Positions 35,681 to 46,145 of a DNA stretch of 64,000 nucleotides are shown one piece after another. The notes under the pieces are model-generated. The model saw only the letters and a list, made by a program, of their open reading frames with translations. It was not told the DNA's origin and made no database searches. How positions within the stretch are numbered: position 1 is the first letter of the stretch; each line of letters opens with the position of its first letter. This DNA is from Serripes groenlandicus (lineage: Eukaryota > Mollusca > Bivalvia > Cardiida > Cardiidae): NCBI GenBank assembly GCA_031761405.1, contig JASEVX010000003.1:16223139-16287138 (forward strand). The letters run 5' to 3'. The position numbers and the translations under genes were made by a program.

Positions 35681-36322
35681 TCGAGGTATTGGGAAATAAC
35701 CAAAGAAAGAATGTATGTCACTGCATGCGTATATCAATTCATCTTTGATATTTAATTTTATTATGAATCATGTTGTTTCAAAATGTACATAACGGTTGTC
35801 GATATGATCACACCATTTTAAACCAGTTTAATGTTGGAGCGTCAACAGAGTTTTAAGTTTACATCAAATAACTGTTTGTTCGTTTTCTCAAAACAAGTTT
35901 TCTGTTAAAATAAACATATATGTAATTTGTTATTGAATTGCTCACCTTATGTTGTTCAATCTATTATTACTTCTGCAACCTTCTTATTATTCCACAGGCA
36001 CTGGAACTGAAATGAATATTTTACCATTTCTCATAGTTAATAAGTTATAAACAACATCAAAATCATCATTGTGAAACTATAGAAAATCTTTTTATTCCCT
36101 GGTCTCCATATTCTTTGTAACACAGCAAGTAAGGGAAAAACTGCCAACTAAAATGTGTTTATCATTCATAAATTACTTGCAAGTAAAAGAGAACAAGGAA
36201 AGAAGGATGAGAGTAACTTCAGTAAGGAAGTTGTGTACCTAGAAATCACATAGTAGGAGTATGATTAATGAAAGTGTACATATTACTGTTGTTTCAAAAT
36301 GCATCCACATTTCGGAAAAGGT

Positions 36323-36550
36323 AAACCCTTTCCCTCATATAGACGCTTTCTGATGCCTCTGCAGCAGACGGCTTTTTGAAAACATAGTGACAAAAGAAGA
36401 AATTGCTCAAAACGAGCAATTTCTCCTTTTGCCACAATGTTTTCAACTTTTAGTCATAGGTTATCCATTCAATTATAGAGATTTTCTGATTGTTGACAAA
36501 ATATGCCCAAAGTCGTCTGCTGCATAATTGTCGTATGAGGGAAAGGGTTA
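36323..36550. mobile_element. Foldback MITE, best-preserved copy 1 (TTAA target, piggyBac-like)
   Basis: AACCCTTTCCCTCATATAGA, then CTGCAGCAGACGGC, GAAATTGCTCAAAACGAGC, AATTTCTCCTTTTGCC, then AGTCGTCTGCTGC and GTATGAGGGAAAGGGTTAA. The arms pair along most of the element and a short loop lies at the centre. CCCTTT ends next to TTAA fit piggyBac-type target and TIR rules; no transposase is encoded. Confidence 0.8.
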
Positions 36551-36570
36551 ATGCAATTATGATCACATCT

Positions 36571-36799
36571 TAACCGTTTCCCTCATATAGATGATTTTTG
36601 ACGCCTCTCAGCTTTTTGAAATCATGGTGACAAAAGAACTTGTTCAAAACAAGCAATTTCTCCTCCTATTGTCACCATGTTTTCAACTCTATTTAATGAT
36701 TGTTCTTTTATTAAAAGGGATTTTCTGTTCTTTTGCCTAGATGTTTTCAAAGTCTCAAAGTCGTCTGCTGCAGAGTTGTATTATGTGGGAAAGGGTTAA
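36571..36799. mobile_element. Foldback MITE, copy 2, flanked by TTAA
   Basis: TTAACCGTTTCCCTCATATA at the left and TATGTGGGAAAGGGTTAAC at the right, with GCAATTTCTCCTCCTATTG centrally. Only 20 bp separates it from copy 1, so this may be tandem insertion into TTAA. Confidence 0.8.
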
Positions 36800-37718
36800 C
36801 TTACAGGTTCTGTTATAAATCATTAAATCATTTGCATCAGATCTCATACCTTTCATTGTATACAAAAAAGATACATGTATAAAATGTTTATACACAGATA
36901 TTGTGAACTCATTATTGATTAAGATTGCACTGATGAAATTATTATTTTTCTCCTTATCTAAAATACTGAGGAATCACTCTAATTAATATATAAGTGATTA
37001 ATAACACGGCTAATCAAATAAATTGATGAATGCAATTAAAACAGATAGTCAGACATTACAATTAAATATTCTTGTTTTTCACAAACTGTTAGTATATAAT
37101 TCAGCAACTTTAATTGATAAAAGGCGCCTCATCATCTCAATTATCTAGGATTATCACACCTCATGCATCAAATAGGATATTATTAATTGCAAATAAGAAC
37201 AATGTGTAATATTAATTAATAAATCGTTATTAATCACATATTAGTTAAACTTGTACTAAAACAAGTTACGAAATATTTTTTTCCGACCAAACACATCTTT
37301 TTTAAAAAAATAATTTTACAATATATATATCAAATGTAGAGTGATTTTCAATAGGTTACGAATTCACTTAGGCCGGGTTACGAATTCACCAAAATATACA
37401 GGTTATACAAGTTCAACAGGTTAAAAATTCACTGTAATTATCACTGTGTACCATCATGATAAATTTGGAATTTCTTAAACTTCCACATTAACAAAAGTTT
37501 AATGTATCTTTTTCATATTTGATTGGGAATATACTTACCGACTAACACCGTGAAGGTCTGCCGTTTCCGACAAAAAGTCACCTTTTGCAAAGAACCCCAA
37601 TGCTATCAATACCTGCAGAAAAGAAATTTAATATATTGATTCATACATCATACAATTATGGAATAAATAAATAATTTATGCAAAATGTTTGCATGTTTCA
37701 TGTATGATTTAACAACTA

Positions 37719-38051
37719 CTAACTTCCATAGTGATACAGAAATTTGACATCATTTTGTCTCAATCTACAATTATTTTCAGTGGGTGGGGTAACTCTTATC
37801 ACTATCTCCTTAATCTTAGTCAACAGACCGATTGTACCGTTCGTAAGAGTGAAGACTAAGTTCCATGGACATCGTCCAATATGGAGAAATCTTTTGAATG
37901 TTGTTTCTGTATTGATAATCGAGATGCTTTTACGAGGAGGCCTAAAAGTTTTGGTCTCCGATTTACCCTTAGATGACATTTGATTCAGCCATACACATTT
38001 AGAAATCACTTCTACACAGAAGAAGGAGAATTGCTTAAGAAGTAGCAACAT
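37719..38051. other. Overlapping open frames in the first transposase intron, unrecognised
   Basis: A minus-strand frame (38051-37719, 110 codons, Met-containing start SSKGKSETKTFRPPRKS) and a plus-strand frame (37744-37983, 79 codons, two hydrophobic stretches) overlap in a GC-richer segment. A TTATTTTCAG|TGG acceptor precedes the plus frame. I recognise neither. It could be a captured host exon or chance. Confidence 0.3.
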
Positions 38052-38577
38052 CCACTACTGCATGTACGGCAATGTTTTCAATATGATTTTAGACGTTATG
38101 AAAAAAATGAAGTCCGATGTTTTAGTCTAACAATGTAAATGCCGGATGTAAACAATAAACCGGATGTAGACAGTTCTGTGCCCTTTGACCCCTTTATCCA
38201 CTATATGTGAATCATGTACGCGGACTATTATTGGGTTTCATGAAGTATTTGTTCAAGATTCTTATAAATTATCGATGATATTACCTGCGTAAGCACGGGA
38301 ATCGGATTAGACCGATTTGTCACCCTCTCTAAATCGCCGCTCAACAGGTTAACTAGGTCATTTATTGCTTCCCTAGTTAACCTGTAGCGGGTTATCACTT
38401 CTCCGTCCCTCAAATCGTCCAAGCCAGCTCGAACCCGAAAATTACGGGGCTCTCTGGCTCCGAAGCGAGGATTTGCTGCTATAATGGCGGCCATATTTAC
38501 GACCAACGAGCCGACTTAACACTGCCCCCTACCAGTGTTAAAGTTAGGACCAATATTTACGACGTCTTAGTTAACAC

Positions 38578-38667
38578 GATTTTGATAAAACGGTACTCGG
38601 TCCTAACTTTGGTGTTAGGACCGGTGTTAGGCTAAGACCGGCTTAGGACCGTTGATAAAACGGGGCC
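38578..38667 (-). promoter_or_regulatory. Harbinger right terminal and subterminal repeats
   Basis: Inverted copies of the CCGTTTTATCAA motif lie at the end (38651-38663) and again at about 38580-38594, with GGTGTTAGG and GGACCGGTG words between. The transposase start codon is at 38494, just inside. Confidence 0.65.
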
Positions 38668-38994
38668 CTGTAGTCTATATATAGATTTTCATTTTTATCG
38701 TTTCTTCACATCTTAATTTTCAATCATCCTAACTATTCATTTGCTCTGTTGTTATTAATCTGACTTTCATGTTCAGTATAATATCTTCCTATTTTACAAT
38801 GTTGCGTGGCCAAGACTTCGTCTTTCGCTCTTCTAAAAGTTGTTTTTTGTCACTTTCATGAATATGGCGCTAAACACGGTTTTGGTGTATTTTGCTTAGC
38901 CGACAACATGTTTTATCACGGATGCGATGTGAACTTCCAGAAGACTTAAATGAAATGAAATCTTATAGTTCTTACAAACAAAGTGTGATCGGAT

Positions 38995-39210
38995 TAACTG
39001 AACTGTATTTCATACAAACAGACACTTTCAGGCACCTCTGCAGCATGTATGTTTTGAAAACATTGTAGTAAAAGTAGAATTGTTTTCAACTTTATTCAAT
39101 TATAATTATGATTGTCCTTCAATTATAGAGAGTGTCCTCAGTTTTGAATACCGGTAAATGCTTTGAAAGACATTTCTTACAGAATTGTTGTATGTGGAAA
39201 AGGATTAACA
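38995..39210. mobile_element. Degenerate foldback copy right of the Harbinger
   Basis: CATACAAACAGACACTTTCAGG, GCACCTCTGCAGCATG and TTGTATGTGGAAAAGGATTAA mark the family; much of the arms is diverged. Confidence 0.55.
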
Positions 39211-39539
39211 AAATAGTGTCTTAAAATATACTATAAATATTCTTTTACATATCTTTGCTTAACAAAAAATTGAGTTTAATTGTTTGTAATATAAAAGTAC
39301 TCTTATTATTAATCTAAAGTCATGATTTGACAGTTTAAGAAATAATTTAAATGTTCCTTTTTCTTATTTCTTCATGTGCAACGAAATATTGCGGCTTCTC
39401 TTTGATGCTTTGCGTCAGTCATTCGTCTTGTACTTTATGTTCCAACACATGCTTTACAATACTGCTTTTATTAAATGACATCAAATTCAAATAAATACTG
39501 AACTAATTAGGATAAAGAACGAAGGTATTTACAGATCCT

Positions 39540-39640
39540 TGACCCAGACGCCCAATCGCCTCCATGATACCACTGGACAACCTTGCTGGGGTCTTTACGT
39601 TTGATGCCGCCAAAGACAATTTCCTTGTCCTTTTGGGTCT
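39540..39640 (-). other. GC-richer island with an open frame, unrecognised
   Basis: On minus, KDKEIVFGGIKRKDPSKVV, then QWYHGGDWASG reads through about 100 bp in AT-rich surroundings, with an AAACAG upstream and a weak GTAAAT downstream. It may be a single exon or a gene-fragment relic. No family recognised. Confidence 0.25.
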
Positions 39641-41510
39641 GTTTTTCTATTTATTTCAACAGTTTGATATAACATGAAAGCACAAAAGCAAATATTAGGA
39701 CAACTGGCAATAATTATCAAATCAATTTCAATTTTTACACACCACCAAAACCTAGCATTTACGGTTGTACCGGCCACGTTTTGTGCTATCGTGGACTATA
39801 TAGGTCTGCGCGAAGACAAACTAAGACAAGCATTCTATATTTAGTGTCAAATGTTCATAGACGTGATCAAACTTAACATTTATACATATTCTCAGTCACT
39901 TTAGGCAACCAATTTCACCATTTTTCAACCAGTGTTACTGTGTAACTGTATCAAAACATCTTGGCAGACGACACAAAATTGACCACTCTTTTTTTCCGGC
40001 GATAGCTGATTAACCAGGGTTTTGACCTAGCTGTTAAACAAATGATCTAGATTGTAGACCAATCAAATGTTGTATTTAACGAATAATGTCGAAAAAATAA
40101 ATGAAATGAAACGTATGAAATATAATATTTAAGAGCAAAATATTAATTATTTTTGAAAAATGATAAGTTTTCAGTTATTTATTGTCAATTCAAACTTATA
40201 TACATCTTGGGAGCATCGCGTAATCTCCAGTCATGTAACGGGGTATTCTCGGCCTTGATAATCTATTTAAAGAAACTGAAGCTGGATCGAGATTAGTTTT
40301 TGGTAAACACATAGATTATTGTTATGATTTAGTAGTTGATACTTGGATAAAGATATAAACAAGTTGATTCCATCGTTTTCGTTTACTATTTAATAATTTC
40401 TGAGAGTTTACATAATTTTCTATATTTTTTAAAAAACAATTTTCTAATCGAACAATGTTCAAACTGGTTCACGATTATAATGCATTACCAATTCAAGGAG
40501 CTGTCGAATTCTAAGATATACAACATCCCGCCCAAACGGAAATTTGTCCCAAAATTTATAAAAGATGTCTCCTTCAATGGTAACCAGTTGGAATCGTAAG
40601 CAGAAATATACAACATACTGACATGTTGGCCTAATAATCAGATTTTCACACAGAAGCATAAATGTCCGAGGTTGGCCAAACCATTGTCGACAAACAAACG
40701 CACAGAAAAGCAGGCCAGTATTTCAGCAGTAATATATTTCTTTAAGTAAACCATTAATATCAAATATCTCAAATGATAGCTATGAACCGATTCTATATCT
40801 TTAAAGAATAATTTTCTAATCAAAAAATGTTCCAACTGATTCACGATTATAAGGCATTACTAATTCAAGGAGCTGTCGAATTATTAGATATACAATATTA
40901 TTGCGCAAATTTTATAATTCATGGAAAATTACTGATTGTTTTGATTATTATGCGCATGTTCAATTTCTTAGTGTTTTCTCATATTGATCGCCGTTTATCT
41001 TTTTTAAAGATTGTTCTTGTTAACTCTGCCGCTCTTTAAGATACTTCATTTGCCCTCAAAGATCTGTTTTGTTGTATTTATTTACAAAGTATAATACAAA
41101 ATGAAAGCACAAAATCATATATATGAACTATTAGGTTATTATTTTCGAAGACATATTAATATTTACCTACCACCCATACACAGGTTTTGTGGCTTGAATT
41201 CGGCAAGTTGTGTGCGATCGCGCATCTTATACGTCCCAGAGAAAGAAAAAAAAACACCTTTAAAGAAATGACCAAACTAAATGTATATGCATACTTTCGA
41301 GCCATTTAACATTTAAAGAACATTTTAAATAGTTTGAAAACATCATTTGGTATGGACAAAATGGATAAGTGGCTATTACCTAATGAGTGAATACACCCAT
41401 GAGCCTAATGACCACCACAGGCAACCAGTTTCATCATTTTTCAATTAATTTGGCTGTATCCCAATCCAATCTGCAAGTGTCCCCAGAATGCTTCCATCAC
41501 TGCAGCTGAC
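39600..41510. repeat. Old segmental duplication with diverged copies
   Basis: ATGAAAGCACAAAA.CA at 39673 and 41101, GGCAACCAATTTCACCATTTTTC at 39905 and 41420, and a well-kept 88-bp pair (AATTTTCTAATCGAACAATG, then GTCGAATTCTAAGATATACA) at 40438-40525 and 40806-40893 show repeated segments in the same order. The pattern implies at least two duplication steps. No gene is seen inside. Confidence 0.6.
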
Positions 41511-42672
41511 ACAAATGTTACCTTAACATTTATCCAGTCAAAAGATCTTTAGGTAAAATAGCTCACCATCTTTATTGAATGCGCAAAAAAGGCAAATGTC
41601 ATGCGTAAATAAATTCGGTATTACGCAGGAACTGTTGAAAACATGCCTCTGGAAACACAAATATTGATGGTTTGATTCAGTAGATAATTTTGCGACATAA
41701 ACGAAATTCAATTACTTCCGTGAGATGGCCGGAGACACCCGAGCCGCATACATGTAATCATGCTCAGTATTAGCGGTAGGATAATGTTTCAAGCGCCTTG
41801 TTTTCGCTTTCCCTCTTGGATATATAAATATCCTGCCGAAAAATATCCAATATGTTTGGTTTTTAAAAAAATACATAAATTACATTTATACAAGAACTCA
41901 ATCTCACAGAATTTATAATTCATTCAGCGGAGTAAAGCGATGCAAGGTTTTACTAGGTATATAAACACAGGACACATTATTGTGTAAAGTGTCCAGGTTA
42001 AGTAAGGTCAATTAGAGGTGATACTTTCGCGCATTTCCTATTTCCTGATTTGAAGATTGTTATGCTTAAAACCGTACAAAAATTCATTGTACATGTCTAT
42101 TAATTAAAAACAGTTTCCTTTGTTGTTGTTGTATGCAGTAAGTGTGTAAACGAAATAAAATTAACAGAATATTGACCCTTATCATTTGTCGTAACGATTC
42201 ACACACCACTATCCATGTTTTACTTGTATTATTGCGATACTTTCAACCCGGCCACTCCATGAGAACACCGGTGAAAGTGACACATTTTCATATAGTTCAA
42301 TCTATCTGGTTTCGTTTGATATATGTAAGGGCTTCGTCCGATGAATGTTGATGTCGTCAAGGACGTCAAAAGAAGATATATTTTACTAATAGTTGAAATG
42401 ACGTCACGTATTTTTGATAATATTTACGTTTGACACTCAAACCAACAAAATGAATTTACGTTATAACCCGATGGTGCTTTAGAAAGGGAATTTTAAAAGT
42501 GTAGTTTTAAAGCCTCCCATTTACGATTTCAACGATAAAGTATTACATCGTATTATGGTGCAATTTAAAGTACAGCGATTTAAAAAGGATGTCGGAGTCA
42601 TGCTTAAACATGAACATATTTACGTTAATACATCATATTTTGTTTCAACATTCCTTGCAAGTTAATACATTT
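41511..42672. other. AT-rich region with no recognised feature
   Basis: No exon, RNA gene or repeat boundary that I can support. Confidence 0.4.
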
Positions 42673-42686
42673 AACAATCACTGTTT

Positions 42687-42906
42687 TCACTGTGGAAGAC
42701 AGTGGTGCAGAGGTAGAGCGTCGGCCTCTCGTATCAAAGGTCCCTGGTTCGAGTCCCGTGATGAGCGGGTCCTGACTTTGGGATTTTTCCACACAAAAAA
42801 CTCGGCGCGAGTACTGGTTAAGTCTCCAGGAAGCAGACATCGAGAGTGATTAATCTAAGCCAAAGGCTTGTTTCGCAATCGATGTAAAATAAATAAGTTT
42901 AAACTA
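42687..42906 (+). mobile_element. tRNA-derived SINE with 14-bp target duplication
   Basis: Polymerase III A box TGGTGCAGAGG (42703-42713) and B box GGTTCGAGTCC (42746-42756) sit 32 bp apart in a tRNA-like head. The body has GACTTTGGGATTTTTCCACA and CTCGGCGCGAGTACTGG; the tail is AATAAATAAGTTTAAACTA. AACAATCACTGTTT flanks both sides (42673-42686 and 42907-42920), the mark of LINE-driven insertion. No tRNA acceptor stem, so not a working tRNA. Confidence 0.88.
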
Positions 42907-42920
42907 AACAATCACTGTTT

Positions 42921-44819
42921 GCGATGAAATAAGCCTGTATTTTACTGAATATAAATAAGAAGTACTTCGGTTTCTAAGGAAACCAACTTTTGGTTTTTCA
43001 GCCAATAGTAGATAAAAGTAAACCCGCACATCGATGATATATGATCCAGGTGAGTCTGTTTGTCCGAATTATCACCATTGCTTCTGTTACCCTTATACTT
43101 ACATACAGATTAAACTGTATAGATGTGCAGGCTTGTCTGGGGTTTTTAACCGCTCAAAAATGCCACTAGATTGTTTTTTTCGTGGAGTATCCCTCAGTTC
43201 AACATCTACAGTTTGAATAACACACACCAAATAATTTGTAATCATCATTTTGACCGATTCACATGGATTTATTTATACATGTTATTGTTCTATGATTCAA
43301 AACATTGTGGTACATTATATATTTTACAATTTACTCTTTTTAGACACAGCTACTCTGTATTCACGCAGCTTTTTAATACAAAATAACTACGTTAAACATT
43401 AACATTGATTAAGGGAAAACGGAAACACGAAAAGCGTATCTGTCAATGGTTTTAAATCGATATCAGAGAAAAGATTTCAACTCTAGACTTTACACTAAAT
43501 CTTCTTGGTACATTGGAAGAAGGAATTCAAAATTCACGAAAACCAAATTAGTTTGATATCGATACATATGTTTACTTAACTTATACGTTTGTATTTGTTG
43601 GCAATGTTTAAACATTTGATATTAAAGGAGAGGGGAGAACTATGCAATAAGGGACTGAAAGGAACTGAATATCCCCAGAAATATTTCAAGTTGGTGAGGC
43701 TTAACAACACCATCGTTTTTCGGTCTTCTTTGGGGAACGAAAATATGCATATTCGGAGGCGTCACGTTCAACGTCACGTTCAGCGTCATGTTCAGCCTAA
43801 GCCGTTTGCTCATGCAAAGACTGAAACCTATCCCATTTATGCATATACAATGTATGCGTACCATGGACCTGCTGAAATGTGTCAACCCGATTCCCCCTGT
43901 TTATCAATAGATTATAAAAGAAAGCCTGATTCTAACAACTGGTATAAATCCAAACCTCTAGGGTTCTCAGCGTTAATATTCTAATGAAAGCTTTGGCCAC
44001 ATAGTGTGATTTTCAATGTAAAAAACCACAAAATAACAGAGCAAGAAAAACAACTTGCATTGCTCTGATTCATGGTTGATATGCACGATCAACTAACCAG
44101 CAGTTAAGTGCCCAAGAAAATGTCCAAAATATCAACAACTGTCTCTTCTTAAAATTGAATAACAATTGTCAAACACAACTCAAATCTTTCCCTGTCTTAA
44201 CAACAAATCCCGAAATCAACAGCCCTATGATTAAACACTTACCAGTAACTGTAAAGTACTTGAAACTGAATCTCCTTCAGCAACGTTCGTCGTGCGTTCA
44301 AAAACTCTTCAACAACAAGGCATTAATTTCAAAAACACTGGATACCTTTTTCAGAAGACTGTACTCCTAAAATGTCAAATAATTTCATAAACAAAACAGT
44401 AAATACTGTTGACAATTCTGCCCCAGTGTCAGAACGCCTGAGACTAATTGTCTATGACAACAATGACATTTATGGCCGATTTATAAGCAATGAGTGTTTT
44501 TATTCCAGTTTGTTGCCATGGAAACGGTGTGTAACGTTGAGTTTTTTAGGAAAAACGCAATATTAACCACTATTTAAAAAGAAAATGCAGCCGTCTCAAA
44601 TAAAGTTCATTACAGAAACAGATAATTTAATCAAGTGCAAGAAAAATGCTACGGGGAACATATCCTCGATTTTGCATAGATTAGAGTTCAAAAGACCCTT
44701 TTCCCTAACAAGAGAGCCCTAAATCGATCACCTAAGTGATAGTAAATTAGTAGCAAATATTTAACTGCAAATATCTGGGAAAATTAGATCAGGAGTGCAA
44801 CATAAACTAGACACTGTTA
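42921..44819. other. Non-coding region; short 12-bp tandem motif
   Basis: A 131-codon open frame at 43589-43984 includes four to five units of CGTCACGTTCAG-type repeats (43758-43797) and has no family likeness, so I do not call it. Near 44700-44745 CTAACAAGAGAGCCCTAAATC then GATCACCTAAGTGATAG looks like one end of a dispersed repeat. Confidence 0.4.
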
Positions 44820-46145
44820 AAGAAATACCTTATCAGTAAAGGCCATTTGTATCTTGAAATATAACAAAACTTTAATAAGAATGGAATAATAAAGTTTTGT
44901 CCTTTTGCGCTATTCCTGATGCCGCCTTCCCGCCTTTTCAACGAAATCAATATGGTTTGAACAAAATTTTGAAGAGGGTCACTCAAGGAACATTTCTCAC
45001 AAATTATCTTGGAATCGGACAAGCAGATGTGTAAAGATTGTAAAGTTTTGGTATTTTTCTCACTTTCTGATGCCGCAGCAACCAAAGTTCTACACAGAAT
45101 GTAAGTCTTTGAACAATTTTGAAACAGGACCAACAAAGAAACCTTTCTATGAGTTAAGTTGAAATTGGTCCAATGGAATGGTTGGAGTTTCCATTTGTAG
45201 CTAAAAGTTCAATTTATTCCTTTTTTGATGACGCATGATTTCTATGCTTTTGAAACCCATCAAAATGGCTTGAAAGAATTAAGTAGAGGATTACTGATTA
45301 AGATTCCTATTCTTAAAATCAGACCAAAAATGTCATAAAAATGGAATTTTTAAGTTTTGACATTTTGCCCCTTTTCTGAAGCCCCCTGGATGGCATGTTT
45401 TTCAATCAATAAGTATGACTTGAACAATTTTTGTAGAGGGTCACTTTAAAAAACATTTCTACCAAATTATATTTGAATCTGAAAAGCAGATTCAGAGGAA
45501 AAGAATTTTAAAGTTTGGACATTTTGTCTCTTTTCTGATGCCGAAGCAACCAAAGTTCTTTTTGGAATTTAAAACTTTGAACAATTTTGAAAGGGGACCA
45601 CCAAAGGAATATTCGTGTGAAATTAAGTCAAAATTGGTCCAGTGGAATGGACGTTATCATTTGTAGCTAAAAGTTCAATTTCCCCCTTTTGTGATGACGC
45701 ATGGTTGCTATGATTTTGTATCCAATCATTATGGCTTGAACAAACTAGGTAAAGGATCACTGAAGTAATATTCCTATTTAATTGTCTTAAAATCAGACAA
45801 GCAATTTCATAATAATATAATTTTTCAGCCCACTAGCTGCCATGTTTTTCAACCAATCAGTGTGACTTGAACATTTTTTGTAGAAGGTCACCCAAGTAAC
45901 ATTTCTGCCAAACTATATTGGAATCTGACAAACAGATTCAGAGCAGAAGAAATTTAAAGTTTGGACATTTTGCCCCCTTTCTGATGCCGCAGCAACTAAA
46001 GTTCTACTATTTAAATCTTTGAACAATTTTGAAAGAGAACCACAAAAGAAACATTCCTGTAAAGTTTGGTTGAAATTGCTTTCGTGGTTTAGGAGGAGAT
46101 GATGTTAAAAGCTAAAAGTTAACGACGGACGATGGACGACGCACA
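44820..46145 (+). repeat. Long repeat element, same family as 32975-33930, three units
   Basis: The left end CAGTAAAGGCCATTTGTATC matches the left end of the copy in the transposase. GATGCCGCAGCAACCAAAG recurs at about 45069, 45536 and 45982 (period about 450-470). The right end is AAAGCTAAAAGTTAACGACG, then GACGATGGACGACGCACAGG. No protein encoded. Confidence 0.7.

Larger units (their letters stand above)
31791..38494 (-). pseudogene. HARBI1-like Harbinger transposase, six exons found, two frameshifts, one exon missing
   Basis: Exons, in transcript order: 38285-38494, 37539-37612, 35946-36006, 34777-34968, 32788-32969 and 31791-32003, all with GT/AG borders. Together they give about 310 residues against roughly 350 for HARBI1. 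Visible family marks are the N-terminal ITRYRLTREAI, VLIALGFFAKGDFL..DLHGVS, GAIDGTSIPIV with the first catalytic Asp, VQGVVD with the second candidate Asp, LLGDSGYGLKKYLLTP, RMVVERAFGMLKSRFR with the catalytic Glu, and the closing HRTGGCL..RLHNLC. The 61-bp exon at 35946 needs two single-base insertions to stay open (it runs into TAA TAA). The segment expected between the second Asp and LLGDSGY (usually with a PGS.HD motif) was not found; a 1-kb repeat is inserted there. Non-functional copy. Confidence 0.85.
23731..38667. mobile_element. PIF/Harbinger DNA transposon, both ends and both genes present
   Basis: CTG at 23728-23730 and 38668-38670 are target duplications; 3-bp duplications are the Harbinger rule. 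The ends GGGCCCGTTTTATCAA (left) and GGCCCCGTTTTATCAA (right, inverted) differ at one base, and beyond them GGTCCTAA and AACACCG words continue in both arms. Two spliced genes converge inside: a Myb/SANT-like protein on plus from the left end and a HARBI1-like transposase on minus from the right end. From family knowledge both are needed for transposition. The element is long (14.9 kb) because introns carry many nested insertions; the transposase is damaged, so this copy is not autonomous. Confidence 0.9.

Noticed and set aside
42703..42780. tRNA gene
   Set aside because: A and B boxes are present but there is no acceptor stem, and SINE body, tail and target duplication follow.
43589..43984. 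131-codon plus-strand frame
   Set aside because: It contains a short tandem repeat (RHVQRHVQ), lacks family likeness and has no splice or expression support.
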